A stretch of DNA of 64,000 bases from JAHEJX01 sp041605955 (GCA_041605955.1 JBFIXI010000006.1:36925-100924); one strand, 5' to 3'; counted from the stretch's first letter, positions 43,408-52,029 are shown. Notes: generated from the letters alone by a model not told the origin. Numbers and translations are program-made.

Positions 43408-44561
43408 GCCATCGGCTGCGCAAGTCGCTGTACGGCGGGCTGATCATCGGCCTGCTGGCCTTCATCGTGATTGGGCTGGCGCCCGGAGAGTCGGCCCCGG
43501 AAACCGACGCGGAGCGAGCTCATCGCATCGCCAGCCAGCTGCGCTGCCCGTTCTGCAACGGCGAGTCCATCGCAGATGCCCAGTCGTCGATCGGCGCCGA
43601 CCTGCGCGACCTCATCGACGAGCAGATCGCATCAGGCATGTCCGACGAGGAAATCTTCGACTTCTACGTGAGCGTCTACACGGATCGGGTGCTGCTGTTG
43701 CCCCCGTTGTTCGGCTGGGGAGCGCTGCTGTGGGTCCTACCCCTGGTCGTGTTGGGCGGCGGTGCGGTGGCGGTAGCGCGCCGTCGCCGGCCGCAGGTGG
43801 CCCCGTCAGAGCTGCCTTCTGCGGCCGCCTTGGCCGAAGCTCGCCGCACCGTGGCCGAAGACCTGCACGCAGTCGAAGTCCAGGCCGCTGCCGGAGAGCT
43901 GGCGGCCGCAGAGGCCGAGCGGCTGCGCGGCGTCTATGAAGCCGAGGCCGCCGCGCTGGATGCCGCCACAGTGACTGACCCACCGCCTCGGGAGCGGAGC
44001 CGCCGGCGCGTCGCAGCGGGTGCCGCCATCCTCGTGCTGGGTGGGGCGGCACTGACGGTGGCGGTCGTGTTGACGGTGCGCGACCGGGCACCTGGAGACC
44101 TGGTGACCGGGGGGATCGCAGCCGAAGGGGCCGGACGTGACCTGTCCACGGTGACCAATGAGGAGATGGAACAGGTGGTCGCCGCCAACCCCGAAGTGAT
44201 CCCGATGCGCCTGGCCCTCGCCGGCCGCTATTTCGAGGCGGGGGACTTCTCTGCAGCTCTGGGCCACTACATGGAGGTGTTGCAGCGCGAGCAGCATCCC
44301 GAGGCGCTCGCCAACATCGGCTGGATGACCTATCTATCCGGTGAGGTCGAAACCGGCCTCGCGTTCGTCGAGCGATCCCTCCAAGTGACCGACGAACTGC
44401 CGCAGTCCTACTGGTACCTGGCCAACATTCGCTACTGGGGTCTCGAAGACCCCGGCGGGGCCGTGGCACCACTCGAGACCCTGCTCGGCTTCGAGGCCAT
44501 CCCGGAGGAGATCCGTTCCGCCGCTACCGAGCTTCTAGCCGAAGTGCAGGCTGCGCCGTGA
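43404..44561 (+). CDS. ccmH: CcmH-CcmI fusion: apocytochrome thiol reductase plus TPR domain
   Basis: The 385-aa protein has an N-terminal anchor, then the CcmH domain with the redox motif LRCPFCNGES (Cys48, Cys51), a second membrane helix near 100-122, and a C-terminal part (about 125-385) with another membrane helix and TPR-like helices as in CcmI. In many proteobacteria these are two proteins. The fused form would reduce the apocytochrome thiols and hold the apocytochrome for CcmF. The GTG start overlaps the ccmF stop. Confidence 0.88.
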   Translation: MSHRLRKSLYGGLIIGLLAFIVIGLAPGESAPETDAERAHRIASQLRCPFCNGESIADAQSSIGADLRDLIDEQIASGMSDEEIFDFYVSVYTDRVLLLPPLFGWGALLWVLPLVVLGGGAVAVARRRRPQVAPSELPSAAALAEARRTVAEDLHAVEVQAAAGELAAAEAERLRGVYEAEAAALDAATVTDPPPRERSRRRVAAGAAILVLGGAALTVAVVLTVRDRAPGDLVTGGIAAEGAGRDLSTVTNEEMEQVVAANPEVIPMRLALAGRYFEAGDFSAALGHYMEVLQREQHPEALANIGWMTYLSGEVETGLAFVERSLQVTDELPQSYWYLANIRYWGLEDPGGAVAPLETLLGFEAIPEEIRSAATELLAEVQAAP

Positions 44562-45163
44562 AGGCGACATTGGCTCCTCGGCCTCATATCGGCACCTGGA
44601 TCGCCGTGGGGGTGGGCGTGTTCGTGATCGTGTTTGGGGCTGTCTTCGCCAACCGATTCGGACGCGACCCGGATCTGGTGGCGTCGCCGCTGATCGGACA
44701 GGCCCCGCCGGATGTCCGTCTGCCCTATCTGGAGACCGAGGGAGACTTCGGCTTCGCCGACCTCAACGGCGACATCGTCGTCGTCAACTTCTGGGCATCG
44801 TGGTGTACCGGGTGTCGTGTCGAGCACGATGCCCTGCTGGTGGCGGCGGACGCCTACCGGGACGCCGGGGTGTCTTTCGTCGGGATCTTGCATCAGGACC
44901 GCCCGACCACCGGCGTCCGGTTTCTCGATGAGCTCGGTCGCGGAGAGCCCTATCGATATGTGGTCGACGAAGGATCCCGCGCCGGAATCGGGTTTGGCGT
45001 GCTGGGGCTGCCCACGACCTTCTTTCTGGACCGCACCGGGACAATCGTCGGGCAGGTCAACGGCCCGGCGACCATCGATGTATTGACCCGCACGCTCGAC
45101 GCCATCCTGCTCGGCGGCACGGTCGATCCGATCACCCAAACAGGCGAGCTCGAGAATCGCTAG
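44558..45163 (+). CDS. ccmG: Periplasmic-type thioredoxin CcmG/DsbE/ResA-like
   Basis: The 201-aa protein has one membrane anchor (residues 13-31) and a thioredoxin fold with ASWCTGCR (Cys83, Cys86) and the late LPTTFFLDRTG cis-Pro loop. It reduces the CcmH or apocytochrome disulfide on the outer face of the membrane. The GTG start overlaps the ccmH stop. It is the last gene of the ccm operon and is followed by a long hairpin. Confidence 0.92.
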   Translation: MKATLAPRPHIGTWIAVGVGVFVIVFGAVFANRFGRDPDLVASPLIGQAPPDVRLPYLETEGDFGFADLNGDIVVVNFWASWCTGCRVEHDALLVAADAYRDAGVSFVGILHQDRPTTGVRFLDELGRGEPYRYVVDEGSRAGIGFGVLGLPTTFFLDRTGTIVGQVNGPATIDVLTRTLDAILLGGTVDPITQTGELENR

Positions 45164-45184
45164 CGGGGGCACCCGTTTCACCTA

Positions 45185-45240
45185 GGGCCGGTTGTCGCGG
45201 GGGCGGGCCCGAACAGATTCCGGGCGCGCCCAACCGGCCC
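45185..45240 (+). terminator. Long GC-rich hairpin after the ccm operon
   Basis: GGGCCGGTTG (45185-45194) pairs perfectly with CAACCGGCCC (45231-45240), and the enclosed sequence (GGCGGGCCCG with CCGGGCGCGCC) can form a second stem. There is no U-tract. It is placed 21 nt after the ccmG stop and before the aminopeptidase gene, so a termination role is likely. Confidence 0.6.
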
Positions 45241-45295
45241 GCCTCATCATCCTTGTAGTGTTGCCCGCTGAGCCAGCGGGAGTTCTCTGCACACC

Positions 45296-47806
45296 ATGTC
45301 AACCGAAGCCGATCATCGGCTGCCGCGCACCGTTGTTCCCAGCCACTACGACATCCAGATCGAGCCGGACTTCGATACGTTCGCGTTCCAGGGGCGGGTG
45401 ATCGTCTCCGCGGAGGCGATGGAGGCAGTCGGCGAGATCGTGCTCAACTCGATCGAGATCGACCTAGACCGAGTCGAGGTCGAAGCGGGTGACGGCGCCG
45501 TCCAGGAGGTGGCGCTGAGCTACGACCCGGGCCGGGAACGCGTCACGCTGGTGCTCGACACGCCGCTCGATCCGGGGCCGGTCGAGATCCGCATCGACTA
45601 CACGGGGGCGATCAACGACAACCTGCAGGGCTTCTATCGCTCTCGTTACACCACCGCCTCCGGGGAGGAGAAGGTGATCGCCACCACTCAATTCGAGGCC
45701 ACCGATGCGAGGCGGGCCTTTCCGTGTTGGGACGAGCCTGACCTGAAGGCGACCTTCGCGGTGACGCTGGTCGTGCCCGACCACATGATGGCCGTCTCCA
45801 ATTCGATGGTCGTGAGCGACGAGCCGGCCGGTCCAGGCCGCCGCCGAGTGCGCTTCGCCCCAACGATGAAGATGTCGACGTACTTGGTGGCCTTCATAGT
45901 GGGCGAGCTCGAAGCCACCGAGCCGGTGGACGTGGACGGCACGCCGCTGCGGATCATTCATACCCCGGGCAAGGGCCACCTCGCTCGCTTCGCCCTGGAC
46001 GCAGGCGCCTTCGCCCTGCGCTACTTCGCCGATTACTACGCCATCCCGTACCCCGGCGACAAGCTCGACATGATTGCCGTGCCCGACTTCGCGTGGGGGG
46101 CGATGGAGAATCTCGGGGCGGTGACCTACCGGGAGTCGGCGCTGCTGGTCGATCCGGGAAAGGCCACGCAGGGAGAGCTTGCCCGGGTGGCCGACGTGAT
46201 CGCTCATGAGCTGGCTCACATGTGGTTCGGAGACCTGGTGACGATGAAGTGGTGGAACGGCATCTGGCTGAACGAGGCGTTCGCCACCTTCATGGAGCTC
46301 AAATGCATCGATGCCTACCGGCCGGACTGGAAGCGCTGGCTGGCCTTCGCGGCAGCCCGGAACGCCGCGATGGGCACCGACAGCTTGGCCTCCACGCGGC
46401 CCATCGAATACCCGGTGGGCTCCCCGGAAGAGGCCAACGAGATGTTCGACATCCTCACCTACTCGAAAGGCTCTTCGGTCCTGCGCATGCTGGAGGTCTA
46501 TCTCGGCGAGGAGACCTTCCGCGACGGAATCCGTCAATACCTCGCAGCCCACTCCTACGCCAACACCGAGACGGCGGATCTGTGGGCCGCCCTCGAAGAG
46601 GTCTCCGGGGAACCGGTCGGGGATGTGATGGAGCGCTGGATCTTCCAAGGGGGCTATCCCCGGCTGAAGGTGACCCCCGGAGCCGACGGTTATTCGGTGC
46701 GCCAGGAGCACTTCAGGTTCCTGGGTGAGGGCCACGACCAGTGGGAGGTGCCGGCGCTATATGCCGCCAGCTCGGGTGACGGCCGGATGCTCATCGGTGC
46801 CGAGGCCACGGTGAAGGCTCACGACGACTTTCGTCTCAATCGCCGTGGTCAAGGCTTCTACCGGGTTCAGTACGAGGGCGAGTTGCGCAACCGGATCGCC
46901 GCCCAGGCTCCTTCCTTGCCGGCGGAAGAGCGCTACACGGTGGTGAGTGACCTATGGGCGAACGTGCTGGCCGGCGACGTGGAGGCCGGCGAGTTCATCG
47001 ACCTCGCCAAGGCGTTCCGAGACGAGCCGGAACCCGAGGTGTGGGGAGCGATCGTCGGCGGCCTCGGCGAGTTGAACCGCATTGTTTCTTCCGACGACCG
47101 GCCGGCATTGCAAGCCTTCGTCCGTGACCTGGTTGCACCGGCGGCCGACCGGATGGGGTGGACGCCGCAGGATGGAGAAACCGATCTCGACCGTCGGCTC
47201 CGCGGCCTGCTGCTACGCACCCGTGGCGTTTTGGGGCACGACAAGGACATAGTTCCCGAGGCGCGGGCGATTCTCGAGGCCGTGCTCGCCGGAGACGCCG
47301 TCGACGGGGAAGTGGCGGCGGCGGCAACTGCCATTGTGGCCGCCCACGGTGGCCAGGATGAGTTCGAGTCGTTTGTTGCTGCGTACCGCCAGGCGGCATC
47401 GCCGCAGGACGAGGTCCGCTATCTGCAAGCGGCGATCGCCGTACCGGAGCAAGCCACCGCAGAACGGGTTCTCGACATGCTCCTCGGCGGCGACATTCGC
47501 CGGCAGGATGGGGCCTGGGTCACCGCGCGGCTCATCGGCCACCGAATCACCGGTGCCGAGAGCTGGCGGCGGATCAAGGCGCGCTGGCAGGAGGTGCTCG
47601 ACGCCGTGCCGCCTCAAAGCCAACGCCGGATCCTCGATTGGTTGCCGGCTCGATCCGAGCCGGATGTGGCCGCCGACATCGAGAGCTGGCTGCGGGACCA
47701 CCCTCTGTCCGGAGGCTCCAAGTACATCGAGCAGCAACTCGAGCTGCTGCGAGTGAGGGTCGGCCTGCGCCAACGCGAAGAGGGGCGTCTCGGGGAATCT
47801 CTGTGA
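45296..47806 (+). CDS. M1 family zinc aminopeptidase
   Basis: The 836-aa protein has the exopeptidase motif GAMEN at 268-272 and zinc motif HELAH at 304-308 with the third ligand Glu327 (NEAFA), exactly 18 residues after the second His. The C-terminal ERAP1-like helical domain spans about 500-830. It removes N-terminal residues from peptides, most likely in the cytosol since no signal peptide is seen. Its length and four-domain layout match the puromycin-sensitive/tricorn-factor-like group. It has its own transcript between two hairpins. Confidence 0.95.
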   Translation: MSTEADHRLPRTVVPSHYDIQIEPDFDTFAFQGRVIVSAEAMEAVGEIVLNSIEIDLDRVEVEAGDGAVQEVALSYDPGRERVTLVLDTPLDPGPVEIRIDYTGAINDNLQGFYRSRYTTASGEEKVIATTQFEATDARRAFPCWDEPDLKATFAVTLVVPDHMMAVSNSMVVSDEPAGPGRRRVRFAPTMKMSTYLVAFIVGELEATEPVDVDGTPLRIIHTPGKGHLARFALDAGAFALRYFADYYAIPYPGDKLDMIAVPDFAWGAMENLGAVTYRESALLVDPGKATQGELARVADVIAHELAHMWFGDLVTMKWWNGIWLNEAFATFMELKCIDAYRPDWKRWLAFAAARNAAMGTDSLASTRPIEYPVGSPEEANEMFDILTYSKGSSVLRMLEVYLGEETFRDGIRQYLAAHSYANTETADLWAALEEVSGEPVGDVMERWIFQGGYPRLKVTPGADGYSVRQEHFRFLGEGHDQWEVPALYAASSGDGRMLIGAEATVKAHDDFRLNRRGQGFYRVQYEGELRNRIAAQAPSLPAEERYTVVSDLWANVLAGDVEAGEFIDLAKAFRDEPEPEVWGAIVGGLGELNRIVSSDDRPALQAFVRDLVAPAADRMGWTPQDGETDLDRRLRGLLLRTRGVLGHDKDIVPEARAILEAVLAGDAVDGEVAAAATAIVAAHGGQDEFESFVAAYRQAASPQDEVRYLQAAIAVPEQATAERVLDMLLGGDIRRQDGAWVTARLIGHRITGAESWRRIKARWQEVLDAVPPQSQRRILDWLPARSEPDVAADIESWLRDHPLSGGSKYIEQQLELLRVRVGLRQREEGRLGESL

Positions 47807-47869
47807 TTATCCCGACGCGGTGAGTTTTCGTTCCTTACAATCAACGCACATTCGATTCAAGGAGAGCAC

Positions 47870-48115
47870 ATGGGACTGATGGACACCATCAAAGGCTGGT
47901 TCAGCAAGGGCAAGGAAATGGCTGGCGATGTGGCCGATAAAGCCGGTGACGTGGCCGAAGGCGCCTGGGACAAGGGCAAGGACATGGCCGGCGGTATGGC
48001 CGAAAAGGCCGGTGACGCTGCCGAAGGCGCTTGGGACAAGGCCAAGGACATGGCGGGCGACATCAAGGACAAGTTCGATGGGGATGACGAAGCGGAGACC
48101 CCGGCTGCTGAGTAG
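47870..48115 (+). CDS. LEA/CsbD-like repeat protein
   Basis: The 81-aa protein is almost entirely amphipathic helix, with 22-residue repeats at 13-34 and 35-56 and a partial one from 57 (each beginning KxKxMAGD and ending GAWD). The matching DNA repeats are 66 bp long from 47906. The composition (Ala, Gly, Asp, Lys; no Cys) recalls late-embryogenesis-abundant and general-stress CsbD proteins. AAGGAGAG lies 4-6 nt before the ATG. TACAAT at 47836-47841 is a possible -10. A protective role under drying or osmotic stress is inference. Confidence 0.75.
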   Translation: MGLMDTIKGWFSKGKEMAGDVADKAGDVAEGAWDKGKDMAGGMAEKAGDAAEGAWDKAKDMAGDIKDKFDGDDEAETPAAE

Positions 48116-48137
48116 CCGGCTCCTCGCCATCAACACA

Positions 48138-48167
48138 GGGAAACGCCGCCGGTAGGCGGCGTTTCCC
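48138..48167. terminator. Strong hairpin terminator
   Basis: GGGAAACGCCGCC (48138-48150) pairs without mismatch with GGCGGCGTTTCCC (48155-48167) around a GGTA tetraloop. It lies 22 nt after the LEA-like gene and just before the 3' end of the convergent gene, so it can serve both. Confidence 0.8.
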
Positions 48168-48187
48168 AATGCCCGGCTGGATGAAAC

Positions 48188-48904
48188 CTAGGGACAGGAG
48201 GCGCACTCCAGCGCAGGCTCCGCCCGGACTGCCGAGATTAGGCCGGCGGGGCCGCCGATCATCGTTGTATTGAGGTCCCAGTCGGTGTAAACGAGCCACG
48301 AGCGGTCGGTCGGCCACCAGTTCTGCGGGGTGCCGGCCACGGCACCAGAGTGGCTGAGACCGATCACCTCGGCGAGCTCTCCCTTCATCACCAACGGCTC
48401 AAGAGCTTCGGTGGCCAGCATGCAGAAGTAGAAGTAGCAGGCGCCCGGGGCCGTCCATTTGGCCAGGATCGGGACCAGGGCCGTCAACGAGGATGCGTCC
48501 AGAGAGCCCTCAGGGGGCGGCTGGATCGCAGCAGGAAAGCTGGCCCCGACGCCGGTTCGCAGCGATCCGGACAGGTCAACCTGAGTCTCATCGAGGACGA
48601 CCGCATAGCGGGCGAGCAGCTCGCGCCACCGCAACCTCGCCGAGTTGGCCGGCTGCTGGACGATCCCGAGAGGGATTCCGGGGGCGACTGCCCCTCGCAG
48701 GATGGAGTCGACTGGGCCGTCGGATGGAGCGGCGGTCCGCTTGGCGAGGTCGTCCCACGTCATCTCCGGCATCCCGGGGGTTTCGTACATGGCGTGCAGT
48801 ATTCGCACGCATTCGGCGAATTCTCGAGGGGGAACCCCGGCGAAGACTTCCTCGAGCGATAGGCCTGTCCACTGCAGCGCCGCGGCGGCGTCCACCCGCT
48901 CCAT
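48188..48904 (-). CDS. Hypothetical protein
   Basis: The 238-aa protein has no signal peptide or membrane helix. I do not recognise the family. Segments include WTGLSLEEVFAGVPPREFAE, RLRWRELLARYAVVLDE and, near the end, WWPTDRSWLVYTDWDLNTTMIG, the last resembling a SUKH-like or immunity-type terminal strand pattern only loosely. Codon use is like its neighbours. It is convergent with the LEA-like gene and transcribed away from the repeat region at 48.9-49.3 kb. Confidence 0.6.
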   Translation of the reverse strand: MERVDAAAALQWTGLSLEEVFAGVPPREFAECVRILHAMYETPGMPEMTWDDLAKRTAAPSDGPVDSILRGAVAPGIPLGIVQQPANSARLRWRELLARYAVVLDETQVDLSGSLRTGVGASFPAAIQPPPEGSLDASSLTALVPILAKWTAPGACYFYFCMLATEALEPLVMKGELAEVIGLSHSGAVAGTPQNWWPTDRSWLVYTDWDLNTTMIGGPAGLISAVRAEPALECASCP

Positions 48905-48927
48905 TCCCTCAGTTTGGCATTCTCTCC

Positions 48928-49322
48928 CTTCGAGCCGGCGGCAGGGATCCTCCCCCCTTCGAGCCGGAGGCTCGATTGTGTGGACCTGTAAACCATGTCA
49001 CAGGTCCACACAAGCCGGAGGCTCGATTTGGGGGGAGTACCCGGCGGGGAGGGGGCGAGGGGGGGTTTGGGTGAGGCCCTGCGCCGGTAGGTGGTTGTGG
49101 TACTGCCGATGGCCAGACGTCCCGAGTAGAAGCTGAGTCGCGGGTCAGACCTGTATCCGCGGGGCGAGTTCCCCCGTGTCGGTGTTGTTCTCGCGTCTTG
49201 GCTGCGCCCTCCGCCTTGCTGGATTCGGCACCTCCCTCAACGCTCGCCCCCCCCTCGTTCGTAGCAGGGCTCGCTGCGGGAGGAGTGTTCTCGCGCCTTG
49301 GCTGTCCCCTCCGCGTCGCCTG
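48928..49322 (+). repeat. Dispersed GC-rich intergenic repeat, copy 1
   Basis: This fills the 442-bp gap between divergent genes. A core at 49049-49134 (starting GAGGGGGCGAGG) matches 56271-56355 with about four differences in about 85 bp, and weaker similarity continues to about 49165. Both copies also share GGGATYCTCCCCCC and GGGGNGAGTACC upstream. A module of about 36 bp, consensus TGTTCYCGCGYCTTGGYTG then CCCTCCGC, occurs twice here (about 49183-49222 and 49286-49322) and once in copy 2. No convincing gene is seen in it. Confidence 0.75.
48977..49012. repeat. Perfect 13-bp inverted repeat between 16-bp direct repeats
   Basis: TGTGTGGACCTGT (48977-48989) and ACAGGTCCACACA (49000-49012) are exact reverse complements around a 10-nt loop. 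AGCCGGAGGCTCGATT occurs just before (48962-48977) and just after (49012-49027), exactly 50 bp apart. Copy 2 of the dispersed repeat lacks this piece. It looks like a small palindromic insertion with duplicated flanks, or a tandem 50-bp duplication. Confidence 0.7.
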
Positions 49323-49346
49323 TGGCCCGGGGTACCCTCCGGCACG

Positions 49347-49700
49347 ATGAGTCCTGAAGAGCTGATCGCCGAGCACGTTGCGCCCGTTGCCGACCTCGCT
49401 CGGGAGCTGCGTACCTTGGTGCGAGCGGCGATGGCCGACGCCGAGGAGCGCGTCTATCCCGGCTGGCACGGCTTGGGCTACATCCATCCTGAGGCCGGCT
49501 ACGTGTGTGGGATCTTCCCACGGGGCGACCATGTGCGGCTGGGGTTCGAGCACGGCCATCTGCTGCCAGACCCGGACGGCCTGCTGACCGCCGCAGGAAG
49601 CCAGGTGCGCTACGTGGTCGTGCAGCCCGGGACCACCCTCCCGGCCACCGGAATCCGCGACCTGATCGCCGACGCCGTCGAGCTGCGAGCTGGGCGGTGA
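49347..49700 (+). CDS. DUF1801 (YdhG-like) domain protein
   Basis: The 117-aa protein starts at ATG 49347; the longer frame from 49176 runs through the repeat. The DUF1801 pattern is visible: an N-terminal helix ELIAEHVAPVADLARELRTLV, ERVYPGWHGLGYI and GIFPRGDHVRLGFEHG. The family is common in actinomycetes and has a frataxin-like fold without a settled function. It overlaps the GDPD gene by 4 nt (GTGA). Confidence 0.78.
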   Translation: MSPEELIAEHVAPVADLARELRTLVRAAMADAEERVYPGWHGLGYIHPEAGYVCGIFPRGDHVRLGFEHGHLLPDPDGLLTAAGSQVRYVVVQPGTTLPATGIRDLIADAVELRAGR

Positions 49701-50482
49701 TCGCCCCCTACTTGACCCGGGAGCATCCGATCCGAATGGCGCACCGCGGCAGCCGCCTGCTCTGGCCGGAGAACACCATGGAGGCATTCCGGGGGGCGGT
49801 GGCGTTGGGTTATCGCTACATCGAGACAGACGTGCGGATCTCCGCCGACGGGCACGTGATTGTCTTCCACGACGACACCTTGGAGCGAACCACGAACGGC
49901 ACCGGCAAGGTCGTCGACCGCAGCCTCGATGGGCTGCGCCGGCTCGACGCCGGCTATCACTTCGATGCCGCCGGCGGCTTCCCGATGCGGGGCAAGGGCG
50001 TAGGTATCTCCACGCTCGGCGAGGTGTTGGCCGAGTTTCCCGACGTCCACTTCAATATCGATCTGAAAGGCCCCGCGATGGAATGGGCGGTCGCCGACGT
50101 GGTACGGGCGGCCGGGCGCGAGGCATCAACGTTGATCGCTTCATTCATCGGCCGCCGCACCGCCAGGTTTCGCCGGATCACCCGCAGCCGGGTGGCTACT
50201 GCAGCCGGTCCGTCCGATGCGCTGGCGATGTGGTTGGCGTCGCGGCGGGGGCGCTCCATCCGCCGGCCGGTGGCGGCGTACCAGCTCCCGTTCGACAATC
50301 CCGTGCTGCCCATCGATCAGAAGCTCATCGACGCAATCCACGCTGCCGGGGCTCATGCGCACTTCTGGACCGTCAACGCGCCAGCTCACATGCACCGCCT
50401 ACTCGACATGGGCGCCGACGGCATCATCACGGACCGGCCAGACATCCTCAACGACGTGTTGGCTGCCAGGCAACAGAGATGA
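49697..50482 (+). CDS. Glycerophosphodiester phosphodiesterase
   Basis: About 261 aa from GTG 49697, which overlaps the DUF1801 stop. The GDPD motifs are clear: MAHRGSRLLWPENTMEAF with catalytic His and the NT pair, ETDVRISADGHVIVFHDDTL with metal ligands and second His, FNIDLKG and a late HFWTVN. It hydrolyses glycerophosphodiesters to glycerol 3-phosphate and an alcohol. There is no signal peptide, so it is cytosolic. Confidence 0.92.
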   Translation: MIAPYLTREHPIRMAHRGSRLLWPENTMEAFRGAVALGYRYIETDVRISADGHVIVFHDDTLERTTNGTGKVVDRSLDGLRRLDAGYHFDAAGGFPMRGKGVGISTLGEVLAEFPDVHFNIDLKGPAMEWAVADVVRAAGREASTLIASFIGRRTARFRRITRSRVATAAGPSDALAMWLASRRGRSIRRPVAAYQLPFDNPVLPIDQKLIDAIHAAGAHAHFWTVNAPAHMHRLLDMGADGIITDRPDILNDVLAARQQR

Positions 50483-50518
50483 TCCTCGACTCGCCGCAAA
50501 CTTGCATAGGCTTGGCCC

Positions 50519-50899
50519 ATGGAACGGCCCACGATGCGCATCTCGGCCACGGTTCTCGGCGGCCCCGACCCGGGGGCGCTGGCTCGCTTCTATCAGCGGC
50601 TGCTCGGATGGAACATCACATACGAGGAGCCGGATTGGGTGATGCTGCGACCTCCGGACGGCGGCACCGGCCTCTCCTTCCAGACCGAGATCGACCACGT
50701 GCCGCCCGTGTGGCCGGCGGGGTCGGGCGATCAGCAGATGATGATGCACCTCGACATCGGCGTCGAGGATCTCGACGCCGGCGTCACCTGGGCCGTCGAG
50801 GCGGGTGCCACGCTGGCGAGCCACCAACCGCAGGACGACGTCAGGGTGATGCTCGATCCGGCCGGACATCCGTTCTGCTTGTTCCCCAGCGGTGGCTGA
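50519..50899 (+). CDS. VOC family (glyoxalase-like) protein
   Basis: The 126-aa protein has paired beta-alpha-beta-beta-beta modules: LGGPDPGALARFYQRLLGW and MMHLDIGVEDLDAGVTWAVEAG, ending DPAGHPFCLF. This is the actinobacterial glyoxalase_6-like type. The substrate is unknown; many members bind antibiotics or act on small metabolites. ATG 50534 is an alternative start. The start lies only about 20 nt after a TAGGCT -10-like element, so a short or absent leader is possible. Confidence 0.82.
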   Translation: MERPTMRISATVLGGPDPGALARFYQRLLGWNITYEEPDWVMLRPPDGGTGLSFQTEIDHVPPVWPAGSGDQQMMMHLDIGVEDLDAGVTWAVEAGATLASHQPQDDVRVMLDPAGHPFCLFPSGG

Positions 50900-50907
50900 G
50901 TCGGGAG

Positions 50908-52029
50908 TCAGAGGTCGGGGGTCGCCTCTCGGGTGATCACATACGCTTCGTCGTTGAACCAGAGGCGGTCGTAGCGGCTCATCACGTCTCGGGTCGCCGC
51001 GAGGTAGCGACCTGAATCGATCGCCTCTGTGAGCCGGTCCTCGTCGATCTGGGCCACGTATGCGGCGGCATTCCAGGCCGCCAACACCGAGGAGGTTCCG
51101 ATGTGCTCGGTCATCTCGGAAGGCATGGTGTGGAGTATGTACGGGAAGATGGCTTCCTCGTCGGGCACGTCATCGAACGATATGTCGGGGGCGACGCCGA
51201 CATCGGCGAGGGCTTTGAAGAGATCGTGGCGGTTAGTGCGAAACGGGTTCTCGTCGGGCCAGACGTTGCGGATTATCTCCAGGGCGGGGTCGTTGCCGGC
51301 GGCGTGTATTCCGATGAAACGTCCTCCAGGCGCCAGCGCCGCCACCAGCGGGGCCACCACCATGCGCACCTTGGTCTCGGCGCTCGTGGCCGCCCGGTAG
51401 GGCTGGCTGGCAACGATCAGCTCGTATTCGATATCGGTCCCCCCGGGATGGGGAATGACATCGCGCAACAGGAACTCGCGGTCGTGGCGATAGATCACGT
51501 GCACTGCGGGCTGCACCGGTATCGGGTTGCCCGTCTTGGGGCTCGTCGTGACTTCCCAGTCGGCGGCGAACTGCAGGTGAAGCTTCTGCAGTTGCACGGC
51601 ATAGTCATGGGCGGTGGCCCCCTCCAAAGCGGTGGTGCGCCACACCACGTCCTCATCGAGGAAGTTGCCCAGGTGGACTGCCTGGCGGTAGGGCATGTTG
51701 GTCACCACGAACACCAACTCCGGATGCTCGAAGAAGCGGTCGGGCATCGAGTCGACCGCCCGGCGGACGTCCTCGATCGATACCTCCTTGCCGACGATGA
51801 GCCATGGGACGTGGGTGAACACCTGGTGGAGGCGGCGCATGAGATGGATGAGCACGGTGGCGTCCCCCATGCCGGCGTCGAAGATGCGCAGCGCCTTGTC
51901 CTTTGGTTCCAGGTGCTGAAGCTCGCGGCTGACACGCTCCGCTACGGCCGCCTTCTCGTTCGTCGTGGTGACGAACATGTTGTAGGCGGCCCGGCTGTCA
52001 AAGAAGCGGTTGGGGGACTGCTCGGTCAC
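50908..52029 (-). CDS. Class I SAM-dependent methyltransferase-like protein
   Basis: The 373-aa protein has motif I-like IFDAGMGDATVLIHLMRRL and a later core strand LVAALAPGGRFIGIHAAG, both typical of Rossmann-type methyltransferases. A large middle insertion (about 150-250) and a C-terminal part are not recognised. The start is GTG 52029. It is in the same direction as the glutaredoxin upstream (33-nt gap). The acceptor molecule is unknown. Confidence 0.65.
   Translation of the reverse strand: MTEQSPNRFFDSRAAYNMFVTTTNEKAAVAERVSRELQHLEPKDKALRIFDAGMGDATVLIHLMRRLHQVFTHVPWLIVGKEVSIEDVRRAVDSMPDRFFEHPELVFVVTNMPYRQAVHLGNFLDEDVVWRTTALEGATAHDYAVQLQKLHLQFAADWEVTTSPKTGNPIPVQPAVHVIYRHDREFLLRDVIPHPGGTDIEYELIVASQPYRAATSAETKVRMVVAPLVAALAPGGRFIGIHAAGNDPALEIIRNVWPDENPFRTNRHDLFKALADVGVAPDISFDDVPDEEAIFPYILHTMPSEMTEHIGTSSVLAAWNAAAYVAQIDEDRLTEAIDSGRYLAATRDVMSRYDRLWFNDEAYVITREATPDL

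Noticed and set aside
48905..49346. Long open frames through the dispersed repeat, in both directions
   Set aside because: Translations are Pro/Arg/Ala-rich, lack domains, and the two repeat copies do not preserve the same frame boundaries, so a protein-coding role is not supported.
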